From an archaeon (GTDB taxonomy: Archaea; Thermoproteota; Nitrososphaeria; Nitrososphaerales; CADDZS01), in NCBI GenBank assembly GCA_021806865.1, contig JAKAPU010000034.1, positions 1-18,919 of the forward strand: DNA of 18,919 nucleotides. The letters are read 5' to 3'. Position 1 is the stretch's first letter; every line of letters begins with the position of its first letter. The notes under the pieces were generated by a model, which was given only the letters and a program-made list of their open reading frames with translations, was not told the origin of the DNA and did no database searches. Of the stretch, positions 7,556 through 13,508 are shown piece by piece. Made by a program: the position numbers and the translations under genes.

Positions 7556-7768
7556 ATGCTCAATGTAATTGCGATAACGACAGTTACAACGACCGCATTT
7601 GTTCAATCACCAAACAACAATTTCGTAACAATGATACTAGCTATAGCAACAATCGCAGAGGCTTTCGCTCTAGTTCTAATGTTCGTTTTAGGGGAGGGAT
7701 TGCTTCCCCGTTTTTTATCAAGCCTCATCCGAAAATTACTGGTTAGTCATATTCTACTTTCACAGTAA
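7556..7768 (+). CDS. Possible 70-aa membrane protein, coupled to the next gene
   Basis: From ATG 7556 the frame encodes MLNVIAITTVTTTAFV, a short polar turn (QSPNNN), and a second hydrophobic stretch FVTMILAIATIAEAFALVLM, then a basic tail: two likely membrane helices. Its stop overlaps the next start as TAATG (7766-7770), the classic coupling overlap. An AAATACT box lies about 21-28 bases upstream. Against it: a terminator-like hairpin lies within the frame at 7691-7716. The frame extends up to a TTG at 7331 (145 aa), but the added part looks non-coding. Confidence 0.35.
   Translation: MLNVIAITTVTTTAFVQSPNNNFVTMILAIATIAEAFALVLMFVLGEGLLPRFLSSLIRKLLVSHILLSQ
7691..7716 (+). terminator. Hairpin with T run (intrinsic-terminator-like)
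   Basis: GGGGAGG pairs with CTTCCCC (7 pairs including one G-T) around a GATTG loop, followed by G and six T. T runs alone can end archaeal transcripts; the added hairpin is bacterial in style. It would end plus-strand transcription before the 180-aa gene, or be incidental within the 70-aa frame. Confidence 0.35.
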
Positions 7769-8310
7769 TGAGTCAAGAAAAGAATGATGGCTTTGGAGCG
7801 ATTGTACAAGAAGGCAATCCATTATACAAATCTTGCTTTGTCTATTTTCACATAATTAACAAGTTTCTAGGTTCTAAAGGAACGAAGTGTCATCTATTCA
7901 TAACGCTGGGTGATGGACGAAGTTTCGAGCTTATGGTCTTAAGTCCAGCATTCGGAAACGAACATACTTATCGTAGCTGGGGTTCAACGAATGGAACACC
8001 AATGCCATTAGAGATGCAATCTCCGAAGCACTTTATTCATCGAAGAAATTTCGATGGCGGAATTTCTAATGAATTGACAAAGGAATTGAAATATCTTGGA
8101 TTTATTTCAGTAGAAGGATATGAGCTAATTGGTATAGGCGTTCCTAACCAATGGGTTCACAAAAAAATAAGCGAAGAATTTACTATTTCGCTTCGGTTTG
8201 AATCTGAAAGTGAATACGGAAAGATTGTTTCGACTAAACCGAGATTGTACAAAGTGAGATTCGAGAGTTGGGATAAACCAATTCTCACTGAGATTTCAAA
8301 AATGAGCTAG
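7768..8310 (+). CDS. Unknown 180-aa protein
   Basis: I do not recognise this protein. It is soluble-looking, without signal peptide or membrane helix. It mixes short beta-prone strands (CFVYFHIINKFLG, CHLFITLGDGRSFELMVL) with loops rich in Gly/Asn/Ser and Trp. FITLGDGRSFELMVLSP and the paired strands YELIGIGVP and FTISLRFESESEYG suggest a beta-sandwich-like fold. ATG 7768 overlaps the preceding stop (TAATG). Its stop overlaps the convergent RHH gene by four bases in a shared CTAG. Base composition is AT-rich like the neighbouring accessory genes. Confidence 0.55.
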   Translation: MSQEKNDGFGAIVQEGNPLYKSCFVYFHIINKFLGSKGTKCHLFITLGDGRSFELMVLSPAFGNEHTYRSWGSTNGTPMPLEMQSPKHFIHRRNFDGGISNELTKELKYLGFISVEGYELIGIGVPNQWVHKKISEEFTISLRFESESEYGKIVSTKPRLYKVRFESWDKPILTEISKMS

Positions 8311-8450
8311 TGGTCAAGTTTGCTTTTGAAGTATTCCCCCAAAACAGCCCTAACTGCTTCAGGAATGCTTTCTAATTTTCGGGCCTTTCTCTCAGCCTCT
8401 AAAGCCTTTACCATCTCATCACTCATGGCTACCATTATCTTTTGCATCAT
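8307..8450 (-). CDS. Small ribbon-helix-helix-like (CopG-type) transcription regulator, 47 aa
   Basis: Starts at tandem ATGs (8450 and 8447). MQKIMVAMSDEMVKALEAER fits the RHH layout: a short strand (KIMVAMS) followed by helix one. RKLESIPEAVRAVLGEYFKS fits the turn and helix two (IPEAVRAVL replacing the usual S..E.IR..L). RHH proteins of this size dimerise and bind inverted DNA repeats, usually repressing their own promoter. A box A-like CGATATATGG lies about 23-30 bases upstream and overlaps one arm of a perfect inverted repeat (8476-8523), consistent with autoregulation. A diverged second copy of its C-terminal half lies at 8633-8716 on the other strand. Too short for most gene callers. 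Confidence 0.7.
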   Translation of the reverse strand: MMQKIMVAMSDEMVKALEAERKARKLESIPEAVRAVLGEYFKSKLDH

Positions 8451-8475
8451 ACGGAAGACACTATACAATGCCATA

Positions 8476-8523
8476 TATCGCTACCTTAATATACCTATTG
8501 TCCTATACCATTGTGTAGCGATA
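8476..8523. promoter_or_regulatory. 9-bp perfect inverted repeat in the divergent promoter region (candidate RHH operator)
   Basis: TATCGCTAC (8476-8484) and GTAGCGATA (8515-8523) are exact reverse complements separated by 30 bases. The left arm overlaps the box A of the minus-strand RHH gene. A TTAATATA box for the plus direction (8486-8493) lies between the arms, and the right arm ends five bases before the plus-strand ATG at 8529. A dimeric repressor at both arms could shut both promoters. It could instead be an insertion-sequence terminal structure. Confidence 0.55.
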
Positions 8524-8528
8524 GCAAC

Positions 8529-8651
8529 ATGGCAACCGCAACCGAACCCAGACAGGAAAAAGGGAGAGCAATTTGCATGATAGAAAACGCAGTAAGGAGA
8601 GCAAGCGACTACGAGTATTTTGTCAAGTCGCAATCGAAGGAAGGAAATTAG
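8529..8651 (+). pseudogene. N-terminal fragment of a transposase of the same type as the 6598-6977 remnant
   Basis: A 40-codon frame beginning MATATEPRQEKGRAI and ending YEYFVKSQSKEGN, then stop. In Thaumarchaeal insertion sequences I recall, this kind of start (RG/KGRAI, a short polar helix, Tyr-x-VKSQS-x-x-G) precedes a SWIM-type zinc finger and the DDE core. Everything after the 'KSQS' strand is missing and replaced by the tail of an RHH gene. Assignment rests on memory of related proteins. Confidence 0.55.
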
Positions 8652-8716
8652 AAACAGTACCTGAGGCAGTCAGGGCCGTTCTAGGAGAGTACTTCAAGAA
8701 CAAAGCCTCTTCTTAA
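8633..8716 (+). pseudogene. C-terminal remnant of a second RHH gene
   Basis: The frame IEGRKLETVPEAVRAVLGEY then FKNKASS and stop matches the C-terminal half of the 47-aa RHH protein (RKLESIPEAVRAVLGEYFKS) almost residue for residue; the DNA differs mostly at third positions, so the two are old paralogues rather than a recent copy. The first half of the RHH (strand and helix one) is absent, replaced by transposase-like sequence in another frame. Opposite orientation to the intact copy. Its last 23 bases overlap the end of the convergent coiled-coil gene. Confidence 0.7.
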
Positions 8717-9559
8717 CAGCGTCCAAAAATGACATGCAATACGTACAGTGACCCTTCAGATCTTTTCGTCCATACGTCAGTTGTTTTACAAGATTCAATC
8801 GGTCGGATTCAAATTTCTTCAATTCTTCATTCTCTACCAGTTCATTTTGTAAATTGCCAATTTCCTCAACTAAAGATGTGAGCTTGACATCATTTTGTAA
8901 TGATAAAATGAGATCTAACAATTCTCTTAGCGTATCCGTATCGCCAGAAACAACCTCGCTATTTGAGAATAGTATCATAGCTTCAGGTGATCTCCTTGTC
9001 TCCAAGTGCCACTCAAAATGTGCCTTCGTAGGAAACTTTGAAGCCATGATGTTATCATAAATGTCTTGCACTATGCAACGCATATTGAAATGGGGTTGGT
9101 TCGGAAGATATTCTTCTGTGGCGGGAAGTGGTGAAAACAGTGGAAGAACATGCAAGTAACCAAAGTTTTCTAGTTTCTCTCTAACATGTCTCCTGTAATC
9201 TTCTATCTTACCCACTACCTCTTTCGTTTTTTTGTCATGGAATTGCTTTGCTTGCTCAAGCCTGTCTAGTATGCAACGATATTTCTTGTACATGAGATGA
9301 GAAATGCAACTATCGTAAAGCTCGTTAGATTCGGCCCATGTGATTTTTTGTGAATCTATGCATGGCTCGTTGTAATGAACTTGGTTTGGTTCAAGAATGT
9401 TTTGTTCAAGAACTGCGAGGATGTCGCTCTTATGATTCTTTTCCCTTTCAGCTCTTTCCTCTTCCCACCTACTAAAAAAGGAGCGGTTCCTGAGTATGCT
9501 ATTGCGCCTACGACTGCCCCGATCAGACCAATGATTAGAGACATTAAGTAATCTTGCAT
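8694..9559 (-). CDS. Membrane-anchored coiled-coil protein of unknown function, needs a -1 shift
   Basis: No family recognised. The N-terminus lies in one frame: MQDYLMSLIIGLIGAVVGAI (ATG 9559; alternative ATG 9544), a glycine-rich membrane helix, then AYSGTAPF. At a U UUU UUA heptamer (9473-9479) this must shift to the -1 frame to continue as SRWEEERAEREKNHKSDILA and on to the stop at 8694, about 288 aa in all. The cytosolic part is helical and charged, with likely coiled coils near residues 110-150 and 220-270, and a terminal CTYC. Without the shift, the first frame ends at 9356 after a basic, low-complexity tail, and the second lacks a plausible N-terminus. Either a one-base loss in a T run or programmed frameshifting. 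Confidence 0.6.
9473..9479 (-). other. U UUU UUA slippery heptamer at the frame junction
   Basis: Read on the minus strand the codons are GCT CCT TTT TTA GTA, so the heptamer T TTT TTA is in the X XXY YYZ phase required for -1 slippage, the same heptamer used by HIV-1 gag-pol. After a -1 slip the next codons are AGT AGG TGG GAA, exactly the frame of the downstream coiled-coil protein. I could not identify a clear stimulatory structure downstream by eye. Confidence 0.5.
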
Positions 9560-9812
9560 TGTTTTGGCATGCTGGCTCACCGTATCTAAGAGGGGCCGTT
9601 CTGGCCATGCTTTGGGAGAGTGACAATTAACAAATTCGCCCCCTACCAACCGAGTTTACACAGAGAGATTTTTCTTTGGATAAACCGAAGACTACACAGC
9701 ACCCCAAAGCGGAATACATAAAAGTTACTGTAATCATGCTGTAACTTCCACTATGCCCAGCGAAATTCTTCATCAAAACCCATATGCGCCAAATCGCCAA
9801 CTTTTTCTTCAC

Positions 9813-9818
9813 GGAGGT
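9813..9818 (+). promoter_or_regulatory. Shine-Dalgarno GGAGGT before the DUF5343 gene
   Basis: GGAGGT lies 8 bases before ATG 9827 and fixes that start. Unlike most genes here this one has a leader; a TATA-like CATAAAAG lies at about 9716-9723, implying a leader of roughly 80 bases. Confidence 0.65.
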
Positions 9819-9826
9819 TCTAGCGC

Positions 9827-10657
9827 ATGAGCGTAACCCAGATGGAAGAAGTAAGAGAAGAAGAGCAGACACTCCTCGAAGAAAGGCCGAGTAAGCCCGC
9901 AACATCAGGTAAGAGAAATCCTCCAGCACGAAACACCTCGAGGTTCTGGTTTGAGAGATTCCTTTCTGTGATCCAGAGGCAAAACCCCTCGGTCATAGAC
10001 TCTGCCTTTTTGAGCCAGATTGCGCCAAGCAACGAAGGGAAGCTACTTGCTCAGCTAAAGTTCCTTCATGTAATTGACGAACAAGGGAAACCAACGCAAC
10101 TACTACCCAAGCTCAACATGGTCGGCGAGGAGCAAAAGAGGGGTTTCCAAGACATTGCTCGCGAATCCTATCAGGATCTCTTTGCAGAGCTGAAGCTAGA
10201 TAGAGCGGTACCCGATGATCTGATCAACTTTTTCATCAGAAAGTATGCCTTCACTAGGGACAAGGCGATCAATGCAGCAAAGTTCTTCCTCTACCTTGCA
10301 GACAAGGCGAGCATAGGAATCTCAACCGAACTAGCGTCGTTCTTGACAGAGAAGATAACGACGAACACTTCCAACGGGGCCACTGTGCAGCTTGCCGCTG
10401 TTCCGAGAGTCCAAGAAAGAGTTTCCAGGGCTCCGGTAAGAGAACCAAAGAATCTTTCTCGAAAAAGCGCCAGAATCCTGAGTGAATCAGAACTGCAGCC
10501 CGCGATCCACGCCAACATCGAGATCAAACTCGACAAAGACACGCCGAAGGAGTACTGGGACAGGGTGCTCGCTCTACTCGGGGAAAACAAGGAAGTGGAC
10601 GTGCAGGTTTCGACAATTAGCGAACAGTCAGAGAATTCCGCAGAATCCTCTCAGTGA
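9827..10657 (+). CDS. DUF5343-family protein
   Basis: A 276-aa soluble protein. After a charged N-terminus (residues 1-40), RFWFERFLSVIQRQNPSVID, then AFLSQIAPSNEGKLLAQLKF and LHVIDEQGKPTQLLPKL form the winged-helix-like first part of DUF5343. YQDLFAELKLDRAVPDDLINFFIRKYAFTRDKA is the helical middle, in pieces that resemble the family's 'R..Y..L..' block. The C-terminal IHANIEIKLDKDTPKEYW then DRVLALLG matches the conserved 'NIQIHLP..' ending. The family is uncharacterised, common in archaea and bacteria, and may bind DNA. The strong SD fixes the start. It lies 60 bases before the ABC exporter genes, with a possible box A (TTCTAAATACC near 10667-10677) between, so co-regulation is possible but not shown. 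Confidence 0.7.
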   Translation: MSVTQMEEVREEEQTLLEERPSKPATSGKRNPPARNTSRFWFERFLSVIQRQNPSVIDSAFLSQIAPSNEGKLLAQLKFLHVIDEQGKPTQLLPKLNMVGEEQKRGFQDIARESYQDLFAELKLDRAVPDDLINFFIRKYAFTRDKAINAAKFFLYLADKASIGISTELASFLTEKITTNTSNGATVQLAAVPRVQERVSRAPVREPKNLSRKSARILSESELQPAIHANIEIKLDKDTPKEYWDRVLALLGENKEVDVQVSTISEQSENSAESSQ

Positions 10658-10717
10658 ACAGATTCTTCTAAATACCAGCCGCTCCGTAGTTCCGAAAGCT
10701 ACGAAGAGTCTTGCAAA

Positions 10718-11689
10718 ATGTCAGGAGAGCTTGCAATAGAGGTAAAGGACCTCAGGCGAGAGTATGTCACTCGCTCTTACTTTGGAAGGCAAAGCCGCGT
10801 GACAACGGCGCTTGGAGGGGTGACCTTCGAAGTGAAAAAAGGCGAGCTCTTCGGACTGATCGGACCTAACGGCGCGGGCAAGACGACGACGATCAAGATT
10901 CTGACAACTCTACTTACGCCAACATCCGGAAACGCCTACGTGCTCGGCTCTGACGTGCGAAAGCAGATCTACGAAATAAGGAAAAGGATAGGGATTGTCT
11001 TCGGCGGAGAGCGCGGGCTATACAACAGGGTCACTGCCGTTGAAAACATGAAGTATTTTTCAGATCTTTACGGCGTTGATCCGAGTGTGAGCAGAAAGAG
11101 GATTCCCGAGCTGATAAAGCTCGTAGGACTGGACGGCCGCGAGAATGACAAGGTCGAGAAGTACTCACGAGGAATGAAGCAGAGGCTTCACATCGCAAAG
11201 GCGCTTGTGAATGATCCTGAGCTCATATTCCTTGACGAGCCGACTATCGGGCTCGATCCTGGAGGAGCTCGCGACATAAGACAGATGATTCGCGAGATGG
11301 AAAAGTGGGGCAAGACAATTCTCCTCACGACGCACTACATGTTTGAGGCAGACGAGCTTTGCAAGAGGATCGCCGTGATCTCGAAGGGCAAGATAGTTGC
11401 GCTTGACACCCCATCTGGCCTGAAGAATCAGGTAAAGGACATATCCGTTGTCGAGCTTGAGACTTACGGCGCGACCCAGAGTTTCGTTGACAAGCTCAAA
11501 GAAATCAAGGGAGTAATCAGGGTTGTAGCCGATCTCGAATCGGAGAGACAGTTCATCAAGATACAAACTCCGATAGCAGCGGACCTATTGAGTGAAATTA
11601 CTCGGGTCGCCGAGGGAGTGAAGATAATCGGCAAGAGCATCAAAGAGCCAACGCTCGAGGATGCGTACCTTAGACTGGTCGAGGAGTGA
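10718..11689 (+). CDS. ABC-2 exporter, ATP-binding subunit
   Basis: A 323-aa nucleotide-binding subunit. Walker A GPNGAGKTT (49-57), signature YSRGMKQR (149-156), Walker B LIFLDEP (169-175), D-loop GLD and the switch His in TTHYM (His206) are all present. The Q-loop region reads VFGGERGLYNRVTAVEN without a Gln, as in many ABC-2 type (DrrA/NatA-like) members. About 100 residues follow the core, ending PTLEDAYLRLVEE, a typical tail of drug or polysaccharide export ATPases. It powers the two permeases that follow within 7 and 5 bases. Cargo unknown; candidates are lipids, antibiotics or surface glycans. Confidence 0.95.
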   Translation: MSGELAIEVKDLRREYVTRSYFGRQSRVTTALGGVTFEVKKGELFGLIGPNGAGKTTTIKILTTLLTPTSGNAYVLGSDVRKQIYEIRKRIGIVFGGERGLYNRVTAVENMKYFSDLYGVDPSVSRKRIPELIKLVGLDGRENDKVEKYSRGMKQRLHIAKALVNDPELIFLDEPTIGLDPGGARDIRQMIREMEKWGKTILLTTHYMFEADELCKRIAVISKGKIVALDTPSGLKNQVKDISVVELETYGATQSFVDKLKEIKGVIRVVADLESERQFIKIQTPIAADLLSEITRVAEGVKIIGKSIKEPTLEDAYLRLVEE

Positions 11690-11695
11690 AGTAGT

Positions 11696-12541
11696 TTGGA
11701 AAAAGGTGTTTCACAAGCTCCCCGATCGTACCACGTGTCAAAGAGGCAGGTTGTCAAGGCATCGATGGTGCTCTCCGCCAAGAACTTCGTCGCTGATCCC
11801 CAGTGGATCATACCTAGTATTATAGCGCCTTTCATCTTCACGATGGTGGCGCTCTTCTTCTACTCCGGAGCAAGCAACGGAGGAGCCGAGGCTCTACTTT
11901 CCGCAGTGCTCGGAGGAGGTTTAATGGGTGTATGGGGAACGACCGTCTACGGCTCTGCCAATTCAATCGGGTTTGATCGCTGGAACGGAACGATGGACTC
12001 CACTCTGCTGGCTCCCACTCCCCTAATCTGGATAGTGTTGGGACGAGTTCTTTGGAACACATTCATCGGCGTAATCAACGGGTTCATAGTGCTCGCGATA
12101 GGGCTACTTTGGTTTAGAGTCGGCGTTTCACTGCTCAATCCCCCGTTGTTTATACTTGCTACGATTCTAACTTACGTCTCAATGTCCTCCTTTGGCCTGA
12201 TGCTCTCCACAGTGTACGTGCTGAGCAGGAAGGGAGGATTCATAGAGAACTCGATGGAGATTCCGGTGTATATCGCGACCGGAACCTCGTTCGCAGTGGC
12301 TCTGCTTCCATTCTTTGCCCTCCCGATCTCATACATCCTCGGACCGACTTGGGGAATCGAAGCGATCAAGAGGGCAGCGGTGGGCGCGGCGTACCCGTAC
12401 GGCCACCTACTGCCTACTGGATACTGGCTCGACATAGCATTCATGGTGATTGCGACGCTTTGCTACTTTGGGCTGAGCTTCTTCCTTTTCGAGAGGGTCG
12501 AAGCTATAGCGAAGAGAAACGGTACGATAGACGAGTATTAG
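11696..12541 (+). CDS. ABC-2 type permease, first subunit
   Basis: A 281-aa integral membrane protein with about six hydrophobic segments. QWIIPSIIAPFIFTMVALFF is the first, LLWFRVGVSLLNPPLFILAT and SSFGLMLSTVYVLSR lie mid-protein, and the last is MVIATLCYFGLSFFLFERVE. LGPTWGIEAIKRAA near the end is typical of ABC-2 permeases. The start is TTG 11696, supported by GAGGAG nine bases upstream within the end of the ATPase gene; no ATG occurs until residue 24 (MVLSAKN). It pairs with the next gene to form a heterodimeric channel. Confidence 0.9.
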   Translation: MEKGVSQAPRSYHVSKRQVVKASMVLSAKNFVADPQWIIPSIIAPFIFTMVALFFYSGASNGGAEALLSAVLGGGLMGVWGTTVYGSANSIGFDRWNGTMDSTLLAPTPLIWIVLGRVLWNTFIGVINGFIVLAIGLLWFRVGVSLLNPPLFILATILTYVSMSSFGLMLSTVYVLSRKGGFIENSMEIPVYIATGTSFAVALLPFFALPISYILGPTWGIEAIKRAAVGAAYPYGHLLPTGYWLDIAFMVIATLCYFGLSFFLFERVEAIAKRNGTIDEY

Positions 12542-12545
12542 GGCA

Positions 12546-13412
12546 GTGCTTGGCATGACAGCAACAATAGAAGGCGAAAAGCGGCAACCAGTAGAGAAAG
12601 AAAGTCTAGGAAGGAAACTCTCGCTCTTTTATCGCGTGTTCACAGGCTCTGTGCTCTTTGGTAGAAAAGGCACCATTCTCTGGGACTCCTGGGAGATGTG
12701 GATCATGCAGATTTTTATCACTCCGCCCGCAGAGATGGCGTTCTTCTACTTGCTTGCGATTTCTGTGTACCACAATACGGCTGAGGCGCAGTATACTGTA
12801 ATTGGGAATGCTGTGCAGTCGATGTCGTTCGCCGCCGTTTTTGCGGTTGCAAATATCACTTCTCAGGACAAGTGGCAGGGCACGCTGCAAAATCTGATAG
12901 TGACGCCGGCAAACAGGATGGCTTTGTTCACCGGGCGAGCGGCCTTTCAGATATTCATGTCTGCGGTAATCACAGTCTCTGCATTTCTCTACGCTGATCT
13001 AGTGTTCGGTATCAGCTTCGCCAACGCGGACTTTTTGGCGTTAGGAATCACGATCGTCCTGACCAGTGTGATGATGATCAGCTTCGGGCTCTTGATCAGC
13101 AGTATAGGTCTATTCATGAGGACTGCGATGATAGTGGCAAACATCTTCCTCTTCCTCACGATGCTTGTGAGCGGAGTGAACTTTCCTGTGTCGAGTCTTC
13201 CCTCGTGGTTGCAACCCGTAAGCTGGGCTATACCTATGACGTACGGAGTGCAAGCCGCTAGAGAGGCAATTAGCGGTGCATCAATTCTGAGCCTCGGAAC
13301 GATCCTTCTACAAGAGTTTGCAGATGGGGTAGCTGTGCTTATCGTAGGATACCTGCTTATGAAGGGATTCGAGAGGCTCGCTAGATCTAGTGGAAGGCTC
13401 GAAGAGTATTAG
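12546..13412 (+). CDS. ABC-2 type permease, second subunit
   Basis: A 288-aa membrane protein related to the preceding permease: same size, about six membrane segments, DKWQGTLQNLIVTPANRM (the amphipathic coupling block equivalent to RWNGTMDSTLLAPTP in the first), SFGLLISSIGLFMRTAM, MLVSGVNFPVSSLPSWLQPV and SWAIPMTYGVQAAREA. Both end in a similar ERxxxxxxxxG(R/T)xxEY tail, pointing to an old duplication. The start may be GTG 12546 or ATG 12555; neither has a strong ribosome site. It is the last gene of the exporter operon. Confidence 0.9.
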   Translation: MLGMTATIEGEKRQPVEKESLGRKLSLFYRVFTGSVLFGRKGTILWDSWEMWIMQIFITPPAEMAFFYLLAISVYHNTAEAQYTVIGNAVQSMSFAAVFAVANITSQDKWQGTLQNLIVTPANRMALFTGRAAFQIFMSAVITVSAFLYADLVFGISFANADFLALGITIVLTSVMMISFGLLISSIGLFMRTAMIVANIFLFLTMLVSGVNFPVSSLPSWLQPVSWAIPMTYGVQAAREAISGASILSLGTILLQEFADGVAVLIVGYLLMKGFERLARSSGRLEEY

Positions 13413-13417
13413 GTCAG

Positions 13418-13461
13418 AACTTCGAAGCGATAGAGTTTCAGCGCACTGAATATTCGAAGTT
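13418..13461. repeat. 9-bp inverted repeat in the convergent gap
   Basis: AACTTCGAA (13418-13426) and TTCGAAGTT (13453-13461) are exact reverse complements, 26 bases apart, just after the exporter operon and before the end of the DUF4382 gene. It could fold in transcripts from either strand and protect or end them. No T run follows it on the plus strand. Confidence 0.45.
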
Positions 13462-13469
13462 GATTCTAG

Positions 13470-13480
13470 AAAAAAAGAAA
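13470..13480 (-). terminator. T-rich tract downstream of the DUF4382 gene
   Basis: On the minus strand TTTCTTTTTTT lies about 30 bases past the DUF4382 stop. Archaeal RNA polymerase ends transcription at such tracts; the inverted repeat follows it in the direction of transcription. Confidence 0.45.
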
Positions 13481-13508
13481 AGGAGAAGGAAGACTCGCAT
13501 CTTCCACT

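Noticed and set aside
7331..7768. 145-aa frame from TTG 7331
   Set aside because: The first 75 codons have no hydrophobic or domain pattern and overlap the minus-strand peptide; only the part from ATG 7556 looks coding.
7768..8450. RHH gene plus 180-aa gene as a toxin-antitoxin pair
   Set aside because: They are convergent with overlapping stops, not a co-directional operon, and the 180-aa protein shows no known toxin motif.
8320..8580. 86-aa plus-strand ORF
   Set aside because: It is the antisense shadow of the RHH gene and runs across the divergent promoter region.
7355..9710. Shared 12-mer ACCCCAAAGCGG at about 7354 and 9700
   Set aside because: Several 12-base matches are expected by chance in a window this size, and flanks do not match.
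9627..9929. 100-aa minus-strand ORF rich in Leu
   Set aside because: Antisense to the start and promoter region of the DUF5343 gene, which has a strong Shine-Dalgarno and family match.
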